This document shows, piece by piece, positions 55,561 to 64,000 of a stretch of 64,000 nt of DNA. A program made the position numbers and the translations under genes. Under the pieces are notes generated by a model. That model did no database searches. It was not told the DNA's origin and was given only the letters and a program-made list of their open reading frames with translations. Numbering within the stretch: position 1 is the stretch's first letter; every line of letters begins with the position of its first letter. Location: contig JAHEWK010000002.1 of NCBI GenBank assembly GCA_020740775.1, positions 3,100,001 to 3,164,000 on the forward strand. Direction: 5' to 3'. The stretch comes from Ilyonectria destructans. Lineage: Eukaryota; Ascomycota; Sordariomycetes; Hypocreales; Nectriaceae.

Positions 55561-56554
55561 CTTTCTAATTAGCTATCTAACTTTAAAAGCTTTAGCTAAT
55601 ATTAATAAAGTGGTTTTTTCTATTTAAATAAATAATAAATTAAACTGCTAGATTTTAAATAAAAATTAATATTAAATTTTCTTTTTATAAAAATAATATA
55701 AAGATAATATACTGTAGATAAAATAAAACCAGCTAGAAATATAAATTAAAATTATTAACTAAATATAGTAAGTATAAAAAAAGAATTAATAGCTATTAAT
55801 TTTCTATAAGACTAATTAGTAGGAATACTATAAGAATATTATAAAGAATTTATAAAAGTAAGAAAGATCTTATCTATATTAACTAAAAGGGATAAAAACT
55901 TATTAAAAACCTCCAGTAGAATAATAATTAAAATACCAGATATCTTAAGCTTCTTTAGACCTTTAAGTATACCCTTAGCAGTATTATTAAAAGCCCACTT
56001 AGTAGTTATAGCAGCCTCCTTATTGAGACACATATACTTACAGGCAAGCTCCTTCTTATTATATAGAGCCTTTATAGCTGCAGCAGCTTCAGTAAGAGCC
56101 TTCTTCTCGGCAGCCTTCTTACAACACTTAGCAGCAGTCTGCACCTTCTTCTCCTCAGGAGACAGATAAGGAGGCATCTTGGCGAAATTAAGGCGGGATT
56201 GCAGCAGGTATATAAGCAGAAAGCAGAAGGAAAAAGATAACTACCTGCAGGTAAGTAAGAGCCCAGTAATAGTGTAGAGACTACAGCGGGGGAAGGCAGG
56301 AGACTTACTAGAGGCAGCTGCAGCAGGGGCGGCAGGAAGGTAATAAGGAAGAAAGAAAAAGAGAAAAAAGAAATAGGGGGGAAAGGGGCCTTTTATAGAG
56401 CTGGAGAGAAGCCTTAAGCAGGCTTTAAATCCCTAAGCCTTAGGGGCGTAGGAATAAATATACAATTAAAGCTATTAAGAGTCTAAAGTGAAAATAAGAA
56501 GAAAGTAAGAATAGAGGCTGCTAAAGCAATATAGAGCCCGCCCTATAGCACTAT
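55561..56554. other. Transposon-derived flank with a short lysine/alanine-rich frame
   Basis: The first 250 bp are AT-rich. From 55,950 to 56,540 the composition is moderate. A reverse frame at 55,839-56,177 reads MPPYLSPEEKKVQTAAKCCK then KAAEKKALTEAAAAIKALYN, a basic helical start like the N-terminus of some transposon proteins, decaying into AT-rich sequence. The element type is not identified. Confidence 0.4.
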
Positions 56555-56928
56555 TGTCACGACTCAGGTTGGGACCAGGCGGTTACAACCGGCAGAACTA
56601 TAACGTACCCACTTTTTCCTACCAACTACAAGTGGAGCATCACACTAAGGATTGTGCCTATAATTCTGGATCGTTACAATCCCAGAACCGTTACAATCCA
56701 ACGCTCCATACAATCCACAAATTATTACCTAGTATATAGATACAGTTATTTAGCACTTTTATAGAGGTAGCCTCACCAGCTATTAATACACTTAGTTATA
56801 TTAAATCTACTATTCTACTATTACCAGACCGTAATCTATATTACTCACTATAACGTTCTAATCCACTAAATCATATACCCCACACCTCAAACCTACTCTA
56901 TACCCTTAGGTTAGACCTAACTGTTACA
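56555..56928. mobile_element. Solo LTR, 374 bp, with 5-bp target duplication ACTAT
   Basis: Starts TGTCACGACTCAGG and ends AACTGTTACA. ACTAT flanks both sides (56,550-56,554 and 56,929-56,933). It is the best-preserved of three related copies (A near 41.6-41.88 kb, B near 51.08-51.52 kb). The TGTNAC...GTTACA termini are the style of Ty3/gypsy-class LTRs, an inference. It contains no gene. Confidence 0.87.
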
Positions 56929-58300
56929 ACTATAGAGCTAACCTACCCCAGGAAATATAGGGCCAGAATACCAAGTAAATACCAGCTTAAACCCAGCACC
57001 TATATATATGCCGATATATAAGGGTTATATAACCGAAAGAAGGAAAGGCTGGATTTCAGGATACTAGCGGAGGCCTAAGGGGCTACTATAAAGGTATCTA
57101 GAGTATTATACTATAAAGAGTAGCTATAGTACTGCTATAGTAACTATAAAGAAGATAGAGGTAAAGTATAGTATTAGTTACTATAATTCTATAGAGAAAC
57201 TTCTAATAGCTTTTTTATAATCTAAAGGCAGTTAGAATTAAAAGAAAAATAAATATAAAATCTATAAATTTAAATAAAATTAGTAATAAGATTATTAATA
57301 TAGATTTAATAATAATAATAAGCTTTTTAAGATAGTAAAATAAAATTATAGTAAGGTTTTTATTTTATAGCTGAATAGCTAGAAGGTTTTTTCTTTTTAA
57401 ATTAGCTATAGAAATTCTATAGGTTTAGATATAGATGAAATAGTATATATAGAATAAATAAATAAATAATAAATTAATATAAATAATTTAATTTTTCTAT
57501 AAATTTAATTTATTAATATTATTAAAAAAGAGATTATAGCTAAGAATAATTAATATAATCTTTTATTAAATATTTAAATAATAAACTCTATTTAAATAGA
57601 ATATTAATAGATTAAAAAGTTTATATTTTTAAAGAAATTAGAGATATATTAAGTATTTTTATTTTTATTTTACTATTAATATTATATTAATATAAAAGGT
57701 AATTTTAATATCTTTAGTTTATATTAATAATATCTTATAGAGTTAAATAGATAATAACTATAATAAAACTTAAATAATTTAATAGTTTAAAAGAGAAATT
57801 AATCTCTTAATAATAAAAAATATTAATTTCTTTTATATCTTATTATTTAAAATAGAATCTTTATTTTAAAGTTATGACTTATAGATAGTAAGATTATTAA
57901 CTATAGATAGTACGACTATTAATTATAAATAGTAAGATTATTAACTATAGATAGTAAAATTAAAATTAGAAGAATTAACTTAAAATTTAAAGTAAAAATA
58001 ATATTATTATTTAGCTACTATATTTACTGATACTAAATATAGTATTTATTATTTATCTTTACTATTTAAGAATATTATATAGCTTTTATTTATTTAATAA
58101 TATTAAGTAAAGCTAAAAAAAAACCAAATTAAAATAAATATTAAGAAGAAGAGCTTATCTAAAAATAATAACTAGCTTATAAAAAAGATAATATTAAAAC
58201 TATTATATAAATACTCTAGAGTGGTACTGGTATCCTGCTTTCCAGTAGTTATTAAGATCACTATATTATTAACTCTAAGCTGTAAGAGGCGAGTTCTTAA
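56929..58300. repeat. AT-rich RIP-like block with a retrotransposon interior fragment
   Basis: At about 57,240-57,460 the order AGTAATAAGATTATTAATAT, AAATTATAGTAAGGTTTTTA, GAAATTCTATAGG, ATGAAATAGTATATATA repeats that of about 54,520-54,700 inside the relic element, so a second, partial copy is present. A tandem-like ATTAACTATAGATAGTA motif recurs at 57,885-57,955. Confidence 0.6.
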
Positions 58301-58832
58301 GAAAGACAGAAACCAGCGGTGTTAATACGGGGCATTACTTCTTTCAGGATTTTTTATATGCTACATCTTAGCAGTGTGCGCAATAAAACGAGAGCTTCAA
58401 AAAGCAGAGCAATTAACCACCTACAGCCAGCTATATCAGTTGAAAGAACTGCGAAACAACAGTAGTCAATTCATCATATAATTTATAACATAAGAAGACT
58501 CAATTAACGCGCAAAACAAATTCAATTCTGATAGTGATGATTGCGCTGTTGAAGCCCAATCCAGAGATAGTCCAATACCCCTCCACTAACACAGTGACGA
58601 GATTGTGACTCTTTAAACAAAAGAATCCGAAAGAAGAACAAATATAAGACAAAGGAGACCGTAACTGCTCATGTAACTTTCCCTGGATGTATGAGCAAAA
58701 CCACAGTAGATGTCGTCTTTTTCTCTTGGATGCGTACGGAGGATAGATGAACTACCTTTCAATGCCGAGTGATGCTCAATCTTCCCAGTTGTCGCTTGAA
58801 ACGGAAACAGGCCATGTGGGTGGAGTTTGTGA
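58301..58832. other. Transition from repeat block to gene region
   Basis: GC returns to normal near 58,300. No gene is recognised before the methyltransferase stop codon. Confidence 0.5.
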
Positions 58833-59606
58833 CTACTTCGTGTCAAGAACGCTGCGGCGTGCCTTGACCATATACATCTTCAGCATCTCCGCCCGGCCGT
58901 TGATCCATGGAACGAGTGCGCTTTCAACAGTAAATCCTTTCGTCATCAGGAATTTTTCAGCGTCGCCAAGCTGACCGCTCGAGTCCCAGACCTCCATGAC
59001 AATGTTCTGGATCAAAGGCCAATGCTCGTCGTCGATCCCACGAAGCACTTCCAACTCGCCGCCTTCGACGTCGATTTTGATCAAATCAATCTTCTGAAAA
59101 CCCACACGACCTTGCAGAAATTGAGAAAGCCTTTTGACCGAAACCGGATATTGGCGGGCGCCATGGGACATTCTATCCGCTATATCTTGACTAACCTCTT
59201 TGGCAATCAGGTCCAGGTATTTATCCTTTTCGTCTGAGAAAAGGGTTGCATTTGACGGCGTGTTTGGGAAGAAAGTCAATATTTGTGTATCGGTCTTCGA
59301 TCCCAGGGCACAAGCATGTGCCTCGACTCCAGAAATTTTATGCAATGCCAGGTTCTGGCGCAATATTGAGACTGACTCGGGTGCCGGCTCAAAGGCTAGG
59401 ATCTGCGCTGCGGGGTATGTTTTTTTGATATAGAGACAGTATAACCCGATGTTTGCCCCTATGTCGATGATGAATGGATCACTGGGAAGCTGTCCAATGT
59501 CGTAGCAGTGGTCCTTGACGATTTCATCGTAGAGCCAGCGAGATTCTTCCTCGCTAGTGTGGTAGAACGATATACCGCCAGGGATTTCCAACAGTTGTAC
59601 GCTCAT
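58833..59606 (-). CDS. FkbM-family SAM-dependent methyltransferase
   Basis: An intronless frame of 257 aa, the normal size. SAM-binding motif I is PFIIDIGANIGLYCLYI, motif II AFEPAPESVSILRQN. The FkbM-specific core is IDLIKIDVEGGELEVLRGID followed by IVMEVWDSSG. FkbM-type enzymes O-methylate hydroxyl groups of polyketides, sugars and terpenoids. In fungi they often sit in biosynthetic gene clusters. It has no signal peptide and is likely cytosolic. It is followed, away from the repeat block, by an SDR and a LovG-like hydrolase, which supports a small-molecule role. It appears intact. Confidence 0.85.
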   Translation of the reverse strand: MSVQLLEIPGGISFYHTSEEESRWLYDEIVKDHCYDIGQLPSDPFIIDIGANIGLYCLYIKKTYPAAQILAFEPAPESVSILRQNLALHKISGVEAHACALGSKTDTQILTFFPNTPSNATLFSDEKDKYLDLIAKEVSQDIADRMSHGARQYPVSVKRLSQFLQGRVGFQKIDLIKIDVEGGELEVLRGIDDEHWPLIQNIVMEVWDSSGQLGDAEKFLMTKGFTVESALVPWINGRAEMLKMYMVKARRSVLDTK

Positions 59607-60395
59607 GATCGCAAGAATTGAAGGCGGGGTTTCTAGGAAGTAGATGGGATAATTGACTTATGTAATGGGCGGTAGGCGTGTTTGGAACTTGGAAGGAAGT
59701 AACCGCTTTAACAAGAGTAAAAAGCACGAACGGTTGATGAGATGCAGGATTCTGATAAGAGATTGGCTAGGTCTTTGTACATTTATATATCTCTGGGTGC
59801 ATAGAGAACGGTCACTTCGACTGTACCAATACTGGTGAGGGAGCATAACAAGAAGGGATTTTCCTGCATAGCAGACTAAGGAAATCTTACTACCCACAAA
59901 ATTTAGAAGGTACGCGATGACTCAAGATGCTCCAATCAACAGCTCTTGTTAAACTCGGCATGATTTTCGGGTGGTGCCTACTAAATTAAGGAGTAATGAT
60001 GTTGCGGCGTATATTTACTCCGAGGAACAAAGTCTAGTTGTCAAAATATTATCCTAGGAGAATTTAATTCCCTATAAATAAGATAAGGACTAAGTTGAAC
60101 TAGAAGGACTTAAGTATTTCGCGGTCGTGATATATAGGATAAATAAAGAGTATAAGAAGACTCCTAGCGAGAATTAATTTAAGCTAGAGTTTATAATTTG
60201 AGAGATTGAAGGCATTTGGCACATCTGACTTCCTATTTCACGGGACCCTCAGTAAGCACCTATATAGCTACCAGCTCAACTAATCTATGATCTCAAAGGA
60301 TGAGTCTTGGGCGCTTCCCAAGTGTTGGCCTTTCCCCGCTGTGGGAACGATTTGGAAGGAACTTAGGCAAAAACAATGCGCCAGCCAGTTTATTC
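59607..60395. other. Intergenic region between methyltransferase and SDR
   Basis: No gene is recognised. The segment 60,030-60,200 is AT-rich and resembles short decayed repeat sequence. Confidence 0.45.
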
Positions 60396-61160
60396 TCAAG
60401 TCAAATGTTGCCCACTTCGCGTCTTCACCACCTCGCCAGTGCAGTTCCGATCCTTCATGCAATAAATGTAGGCTTCCGCTACATCTTCAACCATCCCGGC
60501 GCTCCCCGTGGGCATTTTTCCCGCCAACTTACTTCGAAAAGTTGACATGTACTCATCCGTGAAACCTGACCAAAGACCCGTGTCCAGTACATAACCAGGC
60601 TCAACCACGTTCGTGCGGAGCGGCTTGAGATCCAAAGCTAGCGCTCGAATAAGTCCCTTTGTCCCTTCTGCTAGATAGGCCAATAGACAACACCCGGGAT
60701 GCGGTTGTTCCGCGACAACGCCGGACGTGAGAGTGAGGCTGGAGTCCCGGTCATGGGGTAGATGACGTGCCGCGAGCTTAGCCACGATCAAAGTGACGAC
60801 AAGGCGCATATGGCCGGCTTCCATGTCTTCAGGCATAAGGTTTTGGACGGCAACCATACCGGGAAGTGAGTTGGTGGCTGTAAAGACGACATGGTTGATT
60901 TGGCCGACTTGCTGGAAGATCACTTCTAGGTCTGCTTCGACGCTAGATTTGGACAGATCGCAACTGAGCCCTGAGATCTGAGCCAACGGGTAAGTGGCTC
61001 TGAGTTTGGATACGGCAGTGTCTGCGCTGTCTCGTGATGATCCCACGATGGTAACTCGGGCTCCATTTTCGATTGCGGCCTCAGCAACACCATAGCCGAT
61101 CCCCTTAGTACCGCCGAGGATGAGCACGTGCTTGCCATAGAGTTTATTGTACTTGGACAT
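60396..61160 (-). CDS. Short-chain dehydrogenase/reductase, atypical catalytic motif
   Basis: An intronless frame of 254 aa. The Rossmann start is clear: GKHVLILGGTKGIGYGVAEA (G-G-T-x-G-x-G). Then come SCDLSKSSVEADLEVIF, INHVVFTATNSLP and the catalytic-serine strand SSLTLTSGVVAEQP. Where Y-x-x-x-K is expected the sequence is LLAYLAEGTKGLIRALALDL, so lysine is at Y+6, not Y+4. After that RTNVVEPGYVLDTGLW is the usual cofactor loop. A related fungal SDR group with A-x-x-x-G-x-x-x-G in place of YxxxK exists, so this may be a family trait and not a mutation. The reaction is not predictable. The same strand as the methyltransferase suggests co-regulation. Confidence 0.8.
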   Translation of the reverse strand: MSKYNKLYGKHVLILGGTKGIGYGVAEAAIENGARVTIVGSSRDSADTAVSKLRATYPLAQISGLSCDLSKSSVEADLEVIFQQVGQINHVVFTATNSLPGMVAVQNLMPEDMEAGHMRLVVTLIVAKLAARHLPHDRDSSLTLTSGVVAEQPHPGCCLLAYLAEGTKGLIRALALDLKPLRTNVVEPGYVLDTGLWSGFTDEYMSTFRSKLAGKMPTGSAGMVEDVAEAYIYCMKDRNCTGEVVKTRSGQHLT

Positions 61161-61627
61161 TTGGGTGTTGGTTGACGAGTAGATAAGACAGGAGTTTTGG
61201 GATGGGAGAAGAACCCAGAGCTTCTGGACATGCCCTAAAGTAGGTCAAGAACATTTTTTCCGACACTTATCCAGGTCGAATCCAGTGGACTGTTGATGCA
61301 GCATCCAACAAAGGTGGGGCTGTCCATTAAATATAAATAGTCCGGCGATGGTAGACTTGGTGATGACCAAAGTTAAATGAAACGGGCAATAAAAACAAAA
61401 GTCCCATTTTAGTTCAGGAGACGGGGTTATTTCGAGGCCGAATCACTGATCAACTAGGCTATTTCTGGTTAACAGACGTGGTTCGTTTGACCGTTTCTTT
61501 GGTTGATTCATTCATTAGTATAGAGTTATCTAACAGATGCGTTAGTTAATAGCTCGTTAATATCCGTACAGGTACCCTCACTCACCCACTCTAACACCGC
61601 ATCAATTTGTTCAAAGAGTGGCTCATA
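61161..61627. promoter_or_regulatory. Divergent promoter between SDR and hydrolase genes
   Basis: 467 bp between the two start codons, AT-rich around 61,330-61,560 (TTAAATATAAATAG at about 61,327). It could coordinate both genes. No known operator was identified. Confidence 0.45.
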
Positions 61628-62467
61628 ATGTCACAAATCACTTTATCTTCAGTTGAAGGCGATCCTCTTCTTGTGCCTGATCGGCCGTGGAAGCCTCCAA
61701 ACGATCCGAATTTACACCTCCCGCGCATACTTTGTCTTCACGGTGGCGGCACGAACGCCCGTATCTTTCGAACACAGTGTCGTGTTATCCGCGCGCGCCT
61801 GGCTACCTTATTTCGCCTTGTTTTCGTCGATGCGCCTTACTTCAGTCAACCAGGCCCAGATGTTGAACTGGTTTACGCCAACTGGGGCCCCTTCCGGAGC
61901 TGGCGACGGCCCGGTCACGCGGCAGGAAATGGAATAAAATTGGGCCATGCTGATAAAGGCGAGATCGAGAGAATTGATCAGAGCATCAAGCAAGGCATGG
62001 ACAAGGACGACAAGTTGGGAGCTACTGGAACGTGGGTCGGTTTGATGGGATTTAGTCAAGGCGCAAACATAGCCGCAAGTCTGTTACTGAGACAACAGAA
62101 CCAAGCGACCAAGGTTGGAGCCGAGACGGTTCGGCTTCAATTCAGCCTACCATACAAGGCGAACTTTTGCTTCGCCGTACTACTCGCAGGGCGAGCGCCT
62201 TTGTTATGCATGGAACCTGACTCGAACGCTCATTTGGCCGCTGAATCTCCTGTCCAGAATCTTCTTCATCTGCCTACTGTTCATGTGCACGGGCTGAAGG
62301 ACGCTGGGATTACCATGCATAGAGAACTCCTCAAGTGTTGTGAGAGAGAAAGTACAAAGGTAGTCAAGTGGGATGGTGACCACCGCGTTCCAATTAAGAG
62401 TCAAGATGTAGCGTTGTTGGTCATTGCCGTGTTGGATGCTGCGTCTAAAGGAGGTGTTATTATATAG
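61628..62467 (+). CDS. FSH1/LovG-type serine hydrolase (esterase/thioesterase-like)
   Basis: An intronless 279 aa frame from ATG 61,628; an earlier in-frame ATG (61,607) adds seven residues. It reads PRILCLHGGGTNARIFRTQC (oxyanion loop), FRLVFVDAPYFSQPGPDVE, YANWGPFRSW, the nucleophile GLMGFSQGANIAASLLL (G-F-S-Q-G), VHVHGLKDAG carrying the acid, and WDGDHRVP carrying the histidine. The order serine, aspartate, histidine is that of FSH1 hydrolases. LovG, which releases the lovastatin nonaketide from its PKS, belongs here. No PKS lies in the window, so a thioesterase role is only a suggestion. It is a cytosolic enzyme and appears intact. Confidence 0.85.
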   Translation: MSQITLSSVEGDPLLVPDRPWKPPNDPNLHLPRILCLHGGGTNARIFRTQCRVIRARLATLFRLVFVDAPYFSQPGPDVELVYANWGPFRSWRRPGHAAGNGIKLGHADKGEIERIDQSIKQGMDKDDKLGATGTWVGLMGFSQGANIAASLLLRQQNQATKVGAETVRLQFSLPYKANFCFAVLLAGRAPLLCMEPDSNAHLAAESPVQNLLHLPTVHVHGLKDAGITMHRELLKCCERESTKVVKWDGDHRVPIKSQDVALLVIAVLDAASKGGVII

Positions 62468-63372
62468 ATTGTTTCTTAACATGAATCCTTTTATGATATC
62501 AGGAGGCCAGGGCCCTGGTCACACACGCACCCGGAGAGGGGACTAGAGGTTCAACAGTAAGAAAAAAAGACCAACAGCGAGATCAATAGTGCAGACCAAA
62601 TACCCAGTCCACGTAGGCAACAGAGACTGAAAAAGACTAACGTTTCTCCCCCAACTGGTTACCTTTTACGATGCCTCGAACAGGTGCAATAGTTGCATCT
62701 TGGAAAAGCTAGATCTTGGAAAAGGTAAAATCGCCATGGGATAAAAGCTCTGTGAGGGTCACCTCTCACACTCCAAACAGCCGTCCGCATAACGCAACCA
62801 CCTATTCAGCAACCGACCAATAAGATAGCTGCCTTTCGCATCCCACTACAGCCCGACATCCCCTCGCCAGGCCACGTATACAAGAACGGCCTTATATATG
62901 ACCTATACGAGCTTATTCAGAGCCACTAAAATACTATTCCTAGGCTACAGAAAGTAGCTAAGAAAGCAGACTTAGAGATATAGAGCAGGTCACAATCAAC
63001 AAGCTGCTAAGCTGATTCCTTTCACTGGCGACAGAGGTCACTTATCGTCCTTGGCCATCACAGAGACTCATCAGGTGTCGGAAGTTCATCGCTTTAGATA
63101 CGATCTGGCTTAGTCGAAGCCGTAGGCAACCAAAACGCTAGTGGGTGCTCGACGACGTTCCTTTCGTATCATGCAATGGCGTAACTGATGGGCGGCCGAT
63201 GTTCGTCGCACCCTATTGGAACATGAAAATCGAGCTGTCTTTTGCCCTAGCAAGCATTCCCATGTCAGAGCTGCGCCGTCTGTTCAATGTAATAGACTAA
63301 CGTTGAGTCTATCTTACAGAAGCTGTCCGCTCCCACCAAAGGCAAGCGAGTTGCCGGCACAAAAGCAAAAAA
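62468..63372. other. Intergenic region with a dispersed repeat
   Basis: Contains dispersed-repeat copy 2 near 62,510-62,620. The rest shows no recognisable gene. A plus-strand acceptor/donor pair near 63,280-63,320 is not supported by coding sequence. Confidence 0.45.
62505..62640. repeat. Dispersed repeat, copy 2
   Basis: The partner of 7,180-7,290. This copy is GC-richer (GGGCCCTGGTCACACACGCA, ACCAACAGCGAGATCAATAG), suggesting it is less mutated. Confidence 0.5.
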
Positions 63373-63660
63373 TCACAGTTTTATAATAAGTCTCAGCCTA
63401 ACCCCAAGCTCACGCCGACAGTTCCGTTGAAGCTGTCTTACCAAGCCTCCTTGAAGCTTACCCGTGTCGAGCTCAGCATCGAACCTCGACATGACGTTGA
63501 CGACCATGGATCGCCGCCCGTTGTTTTTCCAGAAATGGAAAGGTATCACCTCATCTATCTGCACCGCCGGCGGTGCGACACGCTCGCCTGAGTTGAAGAG
63601 GAACATTTCAAGCCGTGACCGCCTGTGCTTCACTTGGTAAAAAAAAAAAGCTTTGGGCAA
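63373..63660 (-). pseudogene. 5' fragment of a fungal acyltransferase (transferase-family) gene
   Basis: The frame reads PPAVQIDEVIPFHFWKNNGR, SMVVNVMSRFDAELDTGKLQ, GGLVRQLQRN and RRELGVRLRL. This matches the N-terminal P-L-D-x-x-x-P-x-x-x-W...F-D-x-x-x-D-x-x-K-L...LGARLR pattern of trichothecene-acetyltransferase-like fungal proteins. It stops after about 90 residues where members have about 450, and lacks the HxxxD catalytic motif. There is no ATG at its start (a TTG next to a ten-base A/T run). It is a relic. Confidence 0.45.
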
Positions 63661-64000
63661 AAGATAGATAGTCCAAAGGAGCGACTTGATAGTAGAGGGC
63701 CTGTGAAGTGGACTTTAGCAACGGAGCTTTTGAGTTTGTTGATTCCACACTCGCGTGTAGCCAGATGCCGACATGTCAGTGGAATCAAACGCACTGTCTC
63801 ATTTTTACCGTGTCTAGCTAAGGGCGAACTCGATGCAGGTGGTCAAAGCAAGCGTTGGATATGATTCTAGAACGTCCTCGCTTGCCTCTAAGGACTCACA
63901 TCTGCAGGGCGTTCTGTAATCGAAACGAACTTTGAAGCCCATGTTTATCCAATTCCCTGGCCAGGCAACAGCGTATTACAAGAGGACGAGCTCATGTCAT
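63661..64000 (+). other. Window end: possible exon start running off the edge
   Basis: From an acceptor-like CTGCAG at about 63,916 the plus strand stays open to 64,000 and reads RSVIETNFEAHVYPIPWPGN then SVLQEDELMS. The family is not recognised. It could be an internal exon of a gene continuing beyond the window. Confidence 0.25.

Noticed and set aside
1..64000. tRNA or rRNA genes
   Set aside because: No cloverleaf with T-loop and A/B box signals, and no rRNA-like stretch, was recognised by eye; a covariance-model scan would settle it.

Overview
The window looks like a filamentous ascomycete genome (Pezizomycotina; Hypocreales is my best guess). Genes carry many 45-115 nt introns with GTRNGT-type donors. 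The gene families are typical of that group: HET-domain and PigL_N proteins, fungal PD-(D/E)XK-like and HNH proteins, PF20684 rhodopsin-like membrane proteins, a large-subunit catalase, and a Zn2Cys6 regulator. Normal-GC gene segments alternate with strongly AT-rich blocks (about 40.9-41.88, 50.4-51.7, 52.35-55.1 and 57.1-58.25 kb) that look like transposon copies mutated by repeat-induced point mutation (RIP). No prokaryotic operon, rRNA, tRNA or CRISPR array was seen. Exon boundaries were worked out by eye from splice sites, reading phase and family knowledge; no alignment was run.

Layout. 0-6.5 kb: frameshifted PD-(D/E)XK-like gene, SRPK-like kinase, intronless GDPD-like/ankyrin protein, and the 3' half of a HET gene. 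7.6-12 kb: seven-exon rhodopsin-like membrane protein and an NCS1 purine/cytosine permease. 12-16.6 kb: a 139-bp MITE with an 8-bp target duplication, a kinase-like pseudogene and a gene fragment. 16.6-20.6 kb: HNH protein and catalase with a C-terminal PfpI-like domain. 21.7-25.6 kb: small hypothetical genes and a second damaged PD-(D/E)XK-like gene. 27.5-37 kb: 7TM-RGS protein, small conserved protein, NmrA-like reductase divergent from a dual-zinc-motif transcription factor, and a secreted alpha/beta hydrolase. 38.7-49.6 kb: intact PigL_N protein followed by three nonsense-bearing pseudogenes (OTT_1508-like deaminase, C2H2 protein, HET protein). 49.6-58.6 kb: retrotransposon block with two solo LTRs that keep perfect 5-bp target duplications and a RIP-damaged copia-like element. 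58.8-62.5 kb: FkbM methyltransferase, atypical SDR and LovG/FSH1-like hydrolase, which together resemble tailoring genes of a metabolite locus. 63.4 kb: acyltransferase fragment.

How the genes fit together. The striking pattern is a graveyard of non-self-recognition and defence-type families. Seven or eight of their internal stops fit a single CAA/CAG/CGA to T or TGG to TGA transition, while single-copy metabolic genes nearby are intact. RIP acting on multicopy gene families is the simplest explanation. The NmrA/transcription-factor pair and the methyltransferase/SDR/hydrolase trio are the best candidates for functional modules.
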